From assembly GCF_002090055.1 (NCBI RefSeq), contig NZ_BBRH01000010.1, positions 124,001-188,000 of the forward strand: a stretch of DNA of 64,000 nucleotides, given 5' to 3'. The stretch is from Demequina sp. NBRC 110051 (GTDB lineage Bacteria; Actinomycetota; Actinomycetes; Actinomycetales; Demequinaceae). Positions 35,167-45,119 of the stretch are shown here, one piece after another (the first letter of the stretch is position 1; each line of letters starts with the position of its first letter). Under the pieces are notes generated by a model that was given only the letters and a program-made list of their open reading frames with translations, was not told the DNA's origin and searched no databases. A program made the translations under genes and the position numbers.

Positions 35167-35814
35167 CTACGCGGCGGCCACCGCGACGGCGTAGCCCAGC
35201 CGTCGATAGTCCGCCCAATAGTGCTCGGCGACCAGCGCGCGCGTGGCGTCCGTGACCTCGACATCGGCCGTCGAGAAGCCGGAGACCGCCGTGCCACGCA
35301 GGCGGTGCGGCACGTCCTTGGGGATATCGAGGTCGGTGAGCGCGGCGAGCCGGGACAGGCCCGCGCCCAGTCCGTCCTCGAAGCGCAGCACGTGGCCTCC
35401 GGCGACGAGAAACTCGTGCTGAGGCCGCAGGTGATTGTCGAACCAATAGGGATTGGTTGCGGTCCGTGCGAGGTTTTCGCTCACCCATTGCTCCACCGCC
35501 GCGCCTGTCAGATCGGGCTGGTCTCCCGTGCGTGCTCGCCACACGAATTCGGAGAGGAGTCGCTGGAGCGGGTCGCGCACAAAGCTGAAGATGGCGTCGA
35601 AGCGATCCAAGTGCAAGGTCGCCTCCAGTAGCGCGCCGTGCTGGTGTTGCGGGGAGCAGCGCCGGAGTTGATTGAGCGAGCCGCGTCCACCCTTGCCGTC
35701 GTGGAGATCTACCGACCACCCCTCCGCGCGGAAGGCGTCATCGATCGAACTCCCGCCGGTTTTGGGGATGTGGGCGAAGAGAACGGAGACCCCGTCGCGT
35801 CGGAAAATGGGCAT
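35167..35814 (-). CDS. sulfotransferase-like P-loop protein
   Basis: 215 residues. The 5'-phosphosulfate-binding loop FAHIPKTGGSSI is at residues 13–24, and the 3'-phosphate-binding segment FSFVRDPLQRLLSEFVW at about 76–92; together these are the sulfotransferase family 2 (heparan/chondroitin type) signatures for binding PAPS. In bacteria such enzymes modify polysaccharides or lipids, but this is inferred from the fold. It is divergent from nothing and lies 62 bases upstream of the AbiEi-like gene on the same strand. Confidence 0.75.
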   Translation of the reverse strand: MPIFRRDGVSVLFAHIPKTGGSSIDDAFRAEGWSVDLHDGKGGRGSLNQLRRCSPQHQHGALLEATLHLDRFDAIFSFVRDPLQRLLSEFVWRARTGDQPDLTGAAVEQWVSENLARTATNPYWFDNHLRPQHEFLVAGGHVLRFEDGLGAGLSRLAALTDLDIPKDVPHRLRGTAVSGFSTADVEVTDATRALVAEHYWADYRRLGYAVAVAAA

Positions 35815-35947
35815 GCGGTGCCTCCCACTCGGTGGTGCACGACGGGGACGTAGCCGCCCGCCATGCGCGATCTGCGCAGGCTAGCGAGACGACCTTGCGA
35901 AAAGGTGAACGTCAGGAGATCCCCGCCATGGCATCGGTCGCACGAAA

Positions 35948-35981
35948 AACCCCGGCCCCACCGCGAGGTGGGACCGGGGTT
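35948..35981 (-). terminator. terminator after the DUF349 gene
   Basis: 15-base arms (35948–35962 / 35967–35981) with one mismatch and a GCGA loop, followed on the minus strand by TTTTTCGTGC. A convincing intrinsic terminator. Confidence 0.85.
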
Positions 35982-35997
35982 ATCCCGAGTGGGCGGT

Positions 35998-37356
35998 TTA
36001 GGAAACGACGCCCTGGATCTGCTCGAGCCAGGCGCGGCGGGCCGCCAGCGCCTCCTCGGCCTCCTTGATCTTGCGCTTGTCGCCCGAGGCCTTGGCGGCC
36101 TCGAGGTCCTTCTCGAGGTCGGCGATCGCGGCCTCGAGCTGGGCGGCGGCGCCGGTGGCGCGACGCTCGATCTCGGGGTTGCGCGAGTTCCACTGCGCGT
36201 CCTCGGCGTCGCGCACAGCCTTCTCGACCGCGCCCATGCGCTTGTTCAGGCGGGCCACGTCGGCACGCGGCACGCGGCCGGCGTCCTCGAAGCGGTCCTG
36301 GATGGCACGCAACTGACGCTTGGTGTTCTCGAGGTCCTTGATGGGCAGCAGCGCCTCGGCCTCGACGACCGCGGCCTCCTTGCCCTCGACGTTGCCTGCG
36401 AGGGCCTCGTCCTCGGCCTCCGACTCGGCGCGGCGGGCGTCGAAGAAGGAGTCCTGCGCGGTCTGGAATCGCTTCCACAGAGCGTCGTCCACGCTGCGCC
36501 GTCCGCGGCCGGCACGCTTCCATTCGCCCATGAGGTCCTTGAAGGCGCGCGCGGTGCGGTCCCAGTCGGTGGACTGCGCCAGGCGCTCGGCCTGGGCGAC
36601 CAGGTCTTCCTTGCGGCCCGCCACATCGGCGTTGTCCTTGTCGAGCTGGGCGAAGTGGTGCTTCCGGGCCTTCTCGAAGCCCGAACGCGCGGTGGTGAAA
36701 CGCTTCCACAGCTCGCGCTCGGCGTCCTTGGGGATGCGGGCGTTGGAGCGCTGCGCCTCCTTCCAGGTGTCGAGGAGCGAGCGCAGTTCAGCGGTGTCGT
36801 TCTTCCAGTGCACCTGGCTTTCGGGCTTCGCGGCGATGGCTTCGGCGGCGGCGACGATCTGCTCGCGCGCGGCGAGTGCCTCGGCACGTGCGGCCTCGCG
36901 CTCGGCCTGGATCTTCTCGCGGGCCTCGAGGGCCTCCTTCTTCACGGCCTCGAAGCGCTCGCGCAGGGCGGCGATGTCGCCGACCACGGCCGGGGTCTCG
37001 AGCTGCGGGGCGATGGAGCCGAGCGAGTCGTCGATGTCCTTGGGGCTGAGCTCCGCGGACGACAGGCGGGCGTGGAAACGTTCGACCGAGGCCGACAGCT
37101 CGTAGTACGCCTTCGCGAGCGGGGTCAGCGGGTCGTCGCCCGCGGCCTCGCCGACGGTGACCTTCTCGTCGCCGACGGTGACGACGACTGATTCGCCCTC
37201 GACCTCGGCAAACTTCTTCGCTGCCTCGATCTGCTCGTCCGTGATCTCGGCCACGACCGGCACCTTCACGGGGTGCGTGGCCTGCTTGGCAAGGACGGCG
37301 GGACTCGGGGCTCCGGGGCGCGGGCCGGGCTTGGGGGTGGGCTTAGGGGCGGTCAC
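35998..37356 (-). CDS. DUF349 domain protein
   Basis: 452 residues, nearly all helical and highly charged, with repeated DUF349 units of the form WK…R…LW.RF..A…F (for example KDAERELWKRFTTARSGFEKARKHHF and RSVDDALWKRFQTAQDSFFDARR). The N-terminal 40 residues are Pro/Ala-rich. The gene regularly lies between rel and the cyclophilin and hisS genes in actinobacteria. Function unknown; coiled-coil and RNA- or ribosome-associated roles have been suggested for relatives. The start codon overlaps the stop of the cyclophilin gene upstream, so the two are coupled. Confidence 0.9.
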   Translation of the reverse strand: MTAPKPTPKPGPRPGAPSPAVLAKQATHPVKVPVVAEITDEQIEAAKKFAEVEGESVVVTVGDEKVTVGEAAGDDPLTPLAKAYYELSASVERFHARLSSAELSPKDIDDSLGSIAPQLETPAVVGDIAALRERFEAVKKEALEAREKIQAEREAARAEALAAREQIVAAAEAIAAKPESQVHWKNDTAELRSLLDTWKEAQRSNARIPKDAERELWKRFTTARSGFEKARKHHFAQLDKDNADVAGRKEDLVAQAERLAQSTDWDRTARAFKDLMGEWKRAGRGRRSVDDALWKRFQTAQDSFFDARRAESEAEDEALAGNVEGKEAAVVEAEALLPIKDLENTKRQLRAIQDRFEDAGRVPRADVARLNKRMGAVEKAVRDAEDAQWNSRNPEIERRATGAAAQLEAAIADLEKDLEAAKASGDKRKIKEAEEALAARRAWLEQIQGVVS

Positions 37357-38168
37357 GATACTGACACCTCGTTCACGATGACGGACTGTGCCGGCTGTCC
37401 GTCGGGCTCGCCTGTGATGGTTCCGGCATTGGCAACGCCCTCAACAATACTCAAACCCTCAGTGACCTGCCCGAACACCGTGTATCCGCCCGCCGCGTCG
37501 GACGGGATAGTGGAGTCCTCGTAGACGATGAAGAACTGGCTGCCCATGGATTCCGCGTCGCCGCCTCGGCGAGCCATCGCGAGGGTGCCGGCCGGGTAGA
37601 CGTCGTCGGTGGGGGCATTCTCGATGGGCCCGTATGTGTAGTTGGGGCCGCCCGTGCCGGTGGCCGAGGGGTCGCCGCACTGCAGGACGTAGATGCCGTC
37701 CGTGACCAGGCGGTGGCATTCGGTCTGGTCAAAGTAGCCGTCCTCGGCGAGCGCGACGAAGCTCGCGGTGGCCTGCGGCGCGTTCACGCCATCGAGCGTG
37801 ACGGCGATGTCGCCCAGGTTCGTGGCGATCGTCGCCTCCCACTCGCGGTCCTCGGCGAGGCTGGGGTCCGGGGGAGTGGGCGAGGTGGCCCACCCTGTGG
37901 TGAGCTCGAGCTCGCTGTCGGCTGATGGGTTGGCCGATGCCGTGGCTGAGGGAGTCGTGTCACTCGCCTCCGGGGTGGTCACCTCGTCGTCGTTGGTGAC
38001 GGCCATGACGATCAGGGTCGAGGCGGCGCCGAGAACGAGCGCGCCGGCGGTGATGGCCGCGACGATGCGGATGCGGTGTTCGCGCTTGGCTCGTTTGGCG
38101 GCCTGGCGGGCCTCGTACTTGCGCTGCTCGCGCTGGGCGTGGGCGCGCGCCTGCTTCTTGGTGCTCAT
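37353..38168 (-). CDS. membrane-anchored cyclophilin-type peptidyl-prolyl isomerase
   Basis: 271 residues. A Lys/Arg-rich cytoplasmic start is followed by a TM helix (about 34–57), a Thr/Ser/Pro linker, and a cyclophilin domain (about 105–270) with GDIAVTLDGVNAPQATASFVALAEDGYFDQTECHRL and QFFIVYED. The key catalytic Arg/Phe positions are altered from human CypA, as is usual for this actinobacterial subgroup. The domain is outside the membrane and probably assists folding of exported proteins. Transcribed ahead of the DUF349 gene with ATGA overlap, and divergent from hisS. Confidence 0.92.
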   Translation of the reverse strand: MSTKKQARAHAQREQRKYEARQAAKRAKREHRIRIVAAITAGALVLGAASTLIVMAVTNDDEVTTPEASDTTPSATASANPSADSELELTTGWATSPTPPDPSLAEDREWEATIATNLGDIAVTLDGVNAPQATASFVALAEDGYFDQTECHRLVTDGIYVLQCGDPSATGTGGPNYTYGPIENAPTDDVYPAGTLAMARRGGDAESMGSQFFIVYEDSTIPSDAAGGYTVFGQVTEGLSIVEGVANAGTITGEPDGQPAQSVIVNEVSVS

Positions 38169-38199
38169 GGATCCTCAACGATCGGGGGAGTGCGTGCGC

Positions 38200-38345
38200 G
38201 CCAGTCTAGGGCTCGCGCGAGCGCGCGCACGTCGCGCGTGCGGGCGCGTGTGACGCGAGCGGGCGCGTGCATGCGCCGCGAGCGGGCTCGCGTGACGCGT
38301 GCGGGCGCGTGTGGCGCGTGCGTGTGCTTGTGTGCGCGCACGACC
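38200..38345. repeat. alternating purine-pyrimidine tract upstream of hisS
   Basis: About 145 bases rich in CG, GTG and GCGTGC steps, with repeated words GACGCGAGCGGG, GCGGGCGCGTG and GTGCATGCG. The words GTGACGCGAGCGGG and a GTGCATRCG element recur in opposite orientation at 51375–51470. Confidence 0.75.
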
Positions 38346-38393
38346 GTCCACAGGTGCCGGGCACTGACCTGCGGTGATGGAACAATGGGAGGC

Positions 38394-39761
38394 ATGGCCC
38401 GAGTGAGACCCCTGTCCGGATTCCCCGAGTGGACCCCCACCGACCGCGTCGTCGAGGCGCAGGTCATCGAGTCGCTCAGGGAGGTCTTCCGCCTCCATGG
38501 TTTCGCCGAGATCGAGACCCGCGTGGTCGAGACCCTCGACCGTCTCGCGGGCAAGTCTGAGGCCGCCAAGGAGATCTACACTCTCGGCCGCCTGAACGCG
38601 GAGCCGGACTCGGAGGCCAAGCTCGGCCTGCACTTCGACCTCACCGTGCCGTTCGCGCGCTACGTGGAGGAGTTCCAGAACGATCTCGCTTTCCCGTTCC
38701 GCCGCTTTCAGATCCAGAAGGTGTGGCGAGGGGAGCGCCCGCAGGAGGGCCGCTACCGCGAGTTCTACCAGGCGGACATCGACATCGTGGGGCGCGAGAA
38801 CCTTCCCGCCCACCTCGAGGTCGAGGTCGCGGTCGTCATGGCGCGCGCCCTTGCGTCGCTGCCCATCCCTGCCGTGTCCATGCACGTCAACAACCGACAG
38901 CTCGTCGAGGGCTTTTACCGTGGCGTGGGCATCGAGGACGTGGCCGGCGCGCTGCGCAGCGTCGACAAGCTCGACAAGATCGGCCCCGACGGCGTGCGCG
39001 CCGAACTCACAGAGAAGGGCATCGCTGAGACCGCCGCAGACGCGATCCTCGAACTCGCGCGCATCAGCGCCACCGACGGCTCCTTCGCGGCCGCTGTCGA
39101 AGACCTGTGGGCCACGACCCAGACCATCGAGGATGTCGCCGAGCCCGAGCAGCTCCTCAAGGACGGCATCGCCGCCCTGGTCGCGCTCGTCGAGGGAGTT
39201 AACGCCGCGGTGCCCGACACGGCGGTGGCGGACCTGCGCATCGCCCGCGGACTGGACTACTACACGGGATCCGTCTACGAGACCTTCCTTGAGGGCCACG
39301 AGGACCTCGGGTCCATTTGCTCCGGCGGGCGCTACGACTCGCTCGTCGCAGGCGGCGGCTTCCCCGGCGTAGGCATGTCGATCGGCGTCTCGCGCCTCAT
39401 CAGCCGAGTGCTCGGCGCCGGCCTCGCCCACGCGAGCCGCGGCGTCCCCAGCGCCGTGCTCGTCGCCGTCACGGACGAGGACCACCGCGCCACCTCAGCC
39501 GTCATCGCCGACCGACTGCGCGCGCGAGGCATTGCGTGCGAGGTCTCGCCCACGGCGGCGAAGTTCGGCAAGCAGATCCAGTACGCGGACAAGCGCAGCA
39601 TCCCGTTCGTCTGGTTCCCCGGCGCCGGAGACGCAGACGACGACACCGCCACCGGCGACGGCGAGGTCAAGGACATCCGCACGGGCGAGCAGGTGCCGGC
39701 CGATGCCGATGCCTGGCTCCCGCCCGAGGGCGACGCCCGCCCCAGCATCGTGCGCGGCTGA
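38394..39761 (+). CDS. hisS: histidyl-tRNA synthetase
   Basis: Class II synthetase that charges tRNA-His. 455 residues. Motifs: GFPEWTPTDRVVEAQVIESLREVF (N-terminus), motif 2 RRFQIQKVWRGERPQEGRYREFYQADIDIVG, His-A GLDYYTGSVYETF, His-B/SICSGGRYDSLVAGGG, motif 3 GVGMSIGVSRL, and an anticodon-binding C-terminus. The ATG at 38394 follows GGGAGG; the frame is open far upstream through a repetitive tract but that part is not coding. Head of the hisS–aspS pair, divergent from the cyclophilin gene. Confidence 0.96.
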   Translation: MARVRPLSGFPEWTPTDRVVEAQVIESLREVFRLHGFAEIETRVVETLDRLAGKSEAAKEIYTLGRLNAEPDSEAKLGLHFDLTVPFARYVEEFQNDLAFPFRRFQIQKVWRGERPQEGRYREFYQADIDIVGRENLPAHLEVEVAVVMARALASLPIPAVSMHVNNRQLVEGFYRGVGIEDVAGALRSVDKLDKIGPDGVRAELTEKGIAETAADAILELARISATDGSFAAAVEDLWATTQTIEDVAEPEQLLKDGIAALVALVEGVNAAVPDTAVADLRIARGLDYYTGSVYETFLEGHEDLGSICSGGRYDSLVAGGGFPGVGMSIGVSRLISRVLGAGLAHASRGVPSAVLVAVTDEDHRATSAVIADRLRARGIACEVSPTAAKFGKQIQYADKRSIPFVWFPGAGDADDDTATGDGEVKDIRTGEQVPADADAWLPPEGDARPSIVRG

Positions 39762-39858
39762 GTACACGGCTGAGTACACGGCCGGGTCCGCGGCTCTCTA
39801 CGCCACCCACACCGCACCTCCTGGGACCATCCACGAAACGCGGCCACGGCATCGGCCC

Positions 39859-39864
39859 TAGACT
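39859..39864 (+). promoter_or_regulatory. -10 element TAGACT for aspS, adjacent to a dispersed-motif copy
   Basis: CCACGGCATCGGCC (39844–39857) runs directly into CTAGACTGGA; TAGACT is the likely -10 of aspS, matching rel and pdxS. Confidence 0.45.
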
Positions 39865-39924
39865 GGACGCGCAACCCCCAGCGAACAGGCACGCCCGTCT
39901 AGCGTGCCCAGAAAGGCAGTACAC

Positions 39925-41703
<1,779 letters not shown>

Positions 41704-41721
41704 GGCGCACTCCAACGCTTT

Positions 41722-41755
41722 GAGGCGGGTCGCCCCTGTGGGGGCGGCCCGCCTC
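41722..41755. terminator. bidirectional terminator between aspS and the EamA gene
   Basis: 15-base arms (41722–41736 / 41741–41755), one G·T wobble, TGTG loop, lying between convergent genes. Confidence 0.8.
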
Positions 41756-41764
41756 TCGCGTATG

Positions 41765-42742
41765 TCAGGTAGTGACGGCGGCCGATGCCGTGGCCGGCTC
41801 GGTCTCGATACTCGCCTGGTGCGCGCCTCGCGCGCGGGAGTGCGTGCGAGAGTGCGTGCGGGCGTGCGTGCGCGCGCGAGCGCCTGCACGCGAGGCCCAC
41901 AGCACGCCGCCCACGACGAGGACCCCGCCGGCGAGCTCGAGCCACGCGGGTCGCTCACCGAGGACTAACCAGGCCGTGGCGATGCCGACCACGGGCACGA
42001 GCATCGAAAACGGCGCGACCGAACCCGCGGGGTGGCGAGCCATCAGCCATACCCAGATACCCGAACCCACCAAGGTGCCCCACACGATCGTGTAAGCCAG
42101 GCCCGCCCAGGCGGGTACGGCATCGGCCGTCAAGGAGGTCGCCAGAGAGTCGCCGATCGCGCTCGGCCCCTCGACGACAAGCGACAGCGCCAGCATGGGT
42201 AGCGGGGGCACCACGGACATCCACAGCACGAGGTTGAGGGGCTTGTCCGCGCGTGCCTGGCGGCTCGCGAGGTTGCCCAGGGCCCACCCGAGGGCGCCCA
42301 GGAGCACCAGGATGAACGGTCCGAGGGGTGCGGAGGCGCCGTACGAGACGCCGACCAGTGCGAGTCCGGCCGTGGCCACGGCGACACCCGCGATGTGGCG
42401 CCGTCCTAGTCGCTCACGCAACAGGAGCGCACCCAACACCACGGTGAAGGGGGCCGACGCCTGAAGCACCAGTGACGCGAGCCCGGTCGGGAAGCCCGCA
42501 GCCATGCCCAGATACAGGAACAGGAATTGCAGCGTGCCAAAGCCCAGCCCATAGCCGAGCAGCCAGCGCAGCGGCACCTGGGGCCGTGGCACGAAGATGA
42601 TGGTGGGAATCGCGATGATCGCGAACCTGAGCGCCACGAGGAAGAGGGGTGGGAACTGTCCGAGCGAGGCGTGGATCGCGAGGAAGTTCACTCCCCACAG
42701 GACGGCGACGAGCACGGCGAGCAAGACGTGGCGTAGGGGCAT
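41765..42742 (-). CDS. EamA/DMT-family transporter
   Basis: 325 residues with ten predicted TM helices in two EamA repeats; typical segments are LLAVLVAVLWGVNFLAIHASLGQFPPLFLVALRF and VWGTLVGSGIWVWLMARHPAGSVAPFSMLVPVVGI. Probably a drug/metabolite exporter in the RhaT/YdcZ superfamily; substrate unknown. The C-terminal tail after the last helix (residues ~285–325) is an Ala/Arg/Thr/His repeat encoded by the alternating purine-pyrimidine tract at 41818–41890. ATG at 42742; a TTG 12 codons upstream is less likely. Divergent from a LysR gene, the probable regulator. Confidence 0.88.
   Translation of the reverse strand: MPLRHVLLAVLVAVLWGVNFLAIHASLGQFPPLFLVALRFAIIAIPTIIFVPRPQVPLRWLLGYGLGFGTLQFLFLYLGMAAGFPTGLASLVLQASAPFTVVLGALLLRERLGRRHIAGVAVATAGLALVGVSYGASAPLGPFILVLLGALGWALGNLASRQARADKPLNLVLWMSVVPPLPMLALSLVVEGPSAIGDSLATSLTADAVPAWAGLAYTIVWGTLVGSGIWVWLMARHPAGSVAPFSMLVPVVGIATAWLVLGERPAWLELAGGVLVVGGVLWASRAGARARTHARTHSRTHSRARGAHQASIETEPATASAAVTT
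41818..41890. repeat. alternating purine-pyrimidine tract inside the 3' end of the EamA gene
   Basis: GTGCGTGCGAGAGTGCGTGC-type repeats, translated on the minus strand as ARTHARTHSRTHSRAR in the transporter tail. Same composition class as the tracts at 24301, 38200 and 51375. Confidence 0.7.
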
Positions 42743-42814
42743 GCGACCACTGTGGGGGCGGTGGGGGTGTAGGGACAAGCAATAATGAAGACGTTAACTA
42801 TGTAGGATTCCTTC

Positions 42815-43717
42815 ATGGAAGTCCGCCACCTCGAACTCCTGCGCGACCTTCGCGATCGCGGCACACTCGGCGCCGTCGCCGCGGCCACGTACCGCACCCC
42901 TTCGGCGCTGTCACAGCAGTTGCGCACGGCGGAAAAGGAACTCGGCGTGCGCCTCGTGGAGCCGTACTCGCGGGGACTCAGGCTCACATGGGCAGGCGAG
43001 ATCCTCGCCGACGGCGCGGGCGACGTGCTCACCGCGTTGGCGCGGGTGCAGTCGCGCATCGACCAGGGCAGGGCAGAGGCGGCGGGCACGGTGCGTATCG
43101 GCACGCTGCCGAGCGCGGGCGCCGCGTTGCTTCCGGGACTGCTTGCGCGCACACGAGACACCCTCATCAAGATTGAGCTCGACGACTTCGACCTCGCAGA
43201 GGCTGATTACGCGTCCCGTACCGCGGACTCCGACATCGTCATCGCGCACAGCCTCATCGCGGACGTGCCGGTGGGCGCCGAGGGCCTCGTGTCGCGGGTG
43301 GTGATGCGCGAGCCGATCGACGTGGTGGTGCCGGGCGGGCACCCGCTCGCGCGCGAGCGCACGCTCGCGCCCGCGCAGGTGGCGCGTGAGCCATGGATCA
43401 CCGTGCCGCGCGGCTATCCCTTCGCAACCATTCACGAGCGCATCGAGGCGGCCACGGGTGTCCCCCTCGACCGCATCGCCGAGGTGCGTGACAACCGGCT
43501 GGTCGAGTCACTCGTAGCGCAGGGCCTGGGTATTGCACTGCTCCCGCGCTTCTCGACGCCGCCCAGCGAGGCCTACCGGCTGATTCCGCTCACCGGCGTG
43601 CGGGCCACCCGAGCCATCGTCGCCCTCGCGCGCCCCGATCGCGCCGCGCGCCGTGCTGTCCAGGTCACGATGGATCTCCTGGAAGACAGTGGTGCGGCCT
43701 TGCAAGGGCACCGCTAG
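42815..43717 (+). CDS. LysR-family transcriptional regulator
   Basis: 300 residues. N-terminal winged helix-turn-helix (MEVRHLELLRDLRDRGTLGAVAAATYRTPSALSQQLRTAEKELGVRLVE, residues 1–49) and a periplasmic-binding-fold effector domain (residues ~90–295). The transcript is divergent from the EamA transporter across 72 bases, the usual LysR arrangement, so it probably activates that gene in response to an unknown ligand and represses itself. A -10-like TAACTATGTAGGAT region is just upstream of the ATG at 42815. Confidence 0.9.
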   Translation: MEVRHLELLRDLRDRGTLGAVAAATYRTPSALSQQLRTAEKELGVRLVEPYSRGLRLTWAGEILADGAGDVLTALARVQSRIDQGRAEAAGTVRIGTLPSAGAALLPGLLARTRDTLIKIELDDFDLAEADYASRTADSDIVIAHSLIADVPVGAEGLVSRVVMREPIDVVVPGGHPLARERTLAPAQVAREPWITVPRGYPFATIHERIEAATGVPLDRIAEVRDNRLVESLVAQGLGIALLPRFSTPPSEAYRLIPLTGVRATRAIVALARPDRAARRAVQVTMDLLEDSGAALQGHR

Positions 43718-43758
43718 CCTGATCGCGAGGCGCGTGTGGGTGGGGGAGAGGAGCCACG

Positions 43759-45042
43759 ATGTCGCAGGCGGTGATGTCCGTGAGAGCCGTGGCCGCTGCC
43801 GTTGTGGCGCTCGTCGCTCTCATAGGCGCGCCGGCTACGCCCGCGACCGCCGCCACCGAAGGCTTTCGGGATGTCACGGGTCGTCACCAGTTCTATCGTG
43901 AGATCTCGTGGCTCACCGAGCGCGGCATCACGACCGGCTATGCCGACAACAGCTTTCGCCCCAGCGGTGAGGTGTCCCGCGAGGCTTTTGCCGCGTTTCT
44001 GTATCGACTTGCAGGCCGTCCCGGGGTGAGCGTTCCCAGCCGTTCGCCGTTCAAGGACGTCTCGACCAATGCGCAGTTCTACCGCGAGATCGTGTGGCTC
44101 GAGAAGCAGCACATCACCACAGGCTGGGCTGACGGCACGTTCCGGCCCAAGGACGCGATCTCGCGTTCGGCGATGGCGGCGTTCCTGTACCGCTACAAGG
44201 GGTCGCCGTCCTACACGCCGCCCTCCACGTCCCGCTTCACGGACACGCGCACTTCATCGACGTTCTACACGGAGGTCTCCTGGCTCGCGTCGACCGGAAT
44301 GACCACCGGCTACGCCGACGGCACCTTCCGCCCGTACGACGGCACCTCGCGCGCCGCGACAGCGGCGTTCCTGTTCCGCGGCTTCGGCAACGCGTCCTAT
44401 CACGCGCCCACCTATGCGCCACCCACCACGTGGCACACCGACCGCGACTACACCCGCATCATCAACGACCCGGAATCGGTGCTGGTCGTGGTCAACAAGC
44501 GCCGCGCGCTGGACCCGCTCCGATACGCGCCCGCGGACCTGGTCACACTGAGCGGGATCTCCGGCGGCTCCACCAGGTACATGCGCCGCGAGGCGGCGAC
44601 CGCAATGTCTCGCATGCACGCTGCGGTCCGCGCGAAGGGGATGACCTTCTCGATCGTCTCGGCGTACCGCTCGCATGACTATCAGCGGGCACTGTTCGCG
44701 CGCTACGCCCGTCAACATGGCGTGGCATCCGCGGAGACCTTCTCGGCTCGTGCCGGACACTCAGAGCATCAAACCGGGTGGACGGCCGATCTTGGCGCGG
44801 GAACGTGTTCGCTCGGCGGATGCTTTGGCTCGAGCACGGTAGGCAGGTGGGTCGCCGCTCACAGTCACGAGTACGGCTTCATCATCCGGTACCCGCAGGG
44901 CGCCCAGGCGATCACCGGGTACATCTACGAGCCGTGGCACGTCAGATACGTGGGCGTCGAGCTCGCGACCTATATGCACGACCACGACATCGACACGCTC
45001 GAGGAACAGTTCGGTCTTCCAGCGGCGCCCGACTATCGGTGA
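43759..45042 (+). CDS. exported SLH-domain D-alanyl-D-alanine carboxypeptidase (VanY type)
   Basis: 427 residues. Signal peptide (about 1–32, cleavage near TATAA|TEGF), three S-layer-homology repeats (about 33–215: GFRDV.GRHQFYREISWLTERGITTGYAD.SFRP and two more), a linker, and a VanY-type peptidase domain (about 235–425) with SAYRSHDYQ, GHSEHQTGWTADLG and EPWHVRYVG carrying the zinc ligands His, Asp and His. Probably trims D-Ala from peptidoglycan at the cell wall, held there by the SLH domains. The -10 TAGCCT (43716–43721) overlaps the lysR stop. A close SLH paralogue follows 77 bases later. Confidence 0.92.
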   Translation: MSQAVMSVRAVAAAVVALVALIGAPATPATAATEGFRDVTGRHQFYREISWLTERGITTGYADNSFRPSGEVSREAFAAFLYRLAGRPGVSVPSRSPFKDVSTNAQFYREIVWLEKQHITTGWADGTFRPKDAISRSAMAAFLYRYKGSPSYTPPSTSRFTDTRTSSTFYTEVSWLASTGMTTGYADGTFRPYDGTSRAATAAFLFRGFGNASYHAPTYAPPTTWHTDRDYTRIINDPESVLVVVNKRRALDPLRYAPADLVTLSGISGGSTRYMRREAATAMSRMHAAVRAKGMTFSIVSAYRSHDYQRALFARYARQHGVASAETFSARAGHSEHQTGWTADLGAGTCSLGGCFGSSTVGRWVAAHSHEYGFIIRYPQGAQAITGYIYEPWHVRYVGVELATYMHDHDIDTLEEQFGLPAAPDYR

Positions 45043-45119
45043 GCGGCCACGCACCGCTCAGATGTGACGTGCCGCACTTCCTGAGGACAACCTTCAGGCA
45101 AGCCGCCTACGGTGGGGGC

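Noticed and set aside
38076-38393. An extended N-terminus of hisS
   Set aside because: The frame is open, but the sequence is an Arg/Ala-rich translation of a repeat tract and the binding site GGGAGG points to the ATG at 38394.
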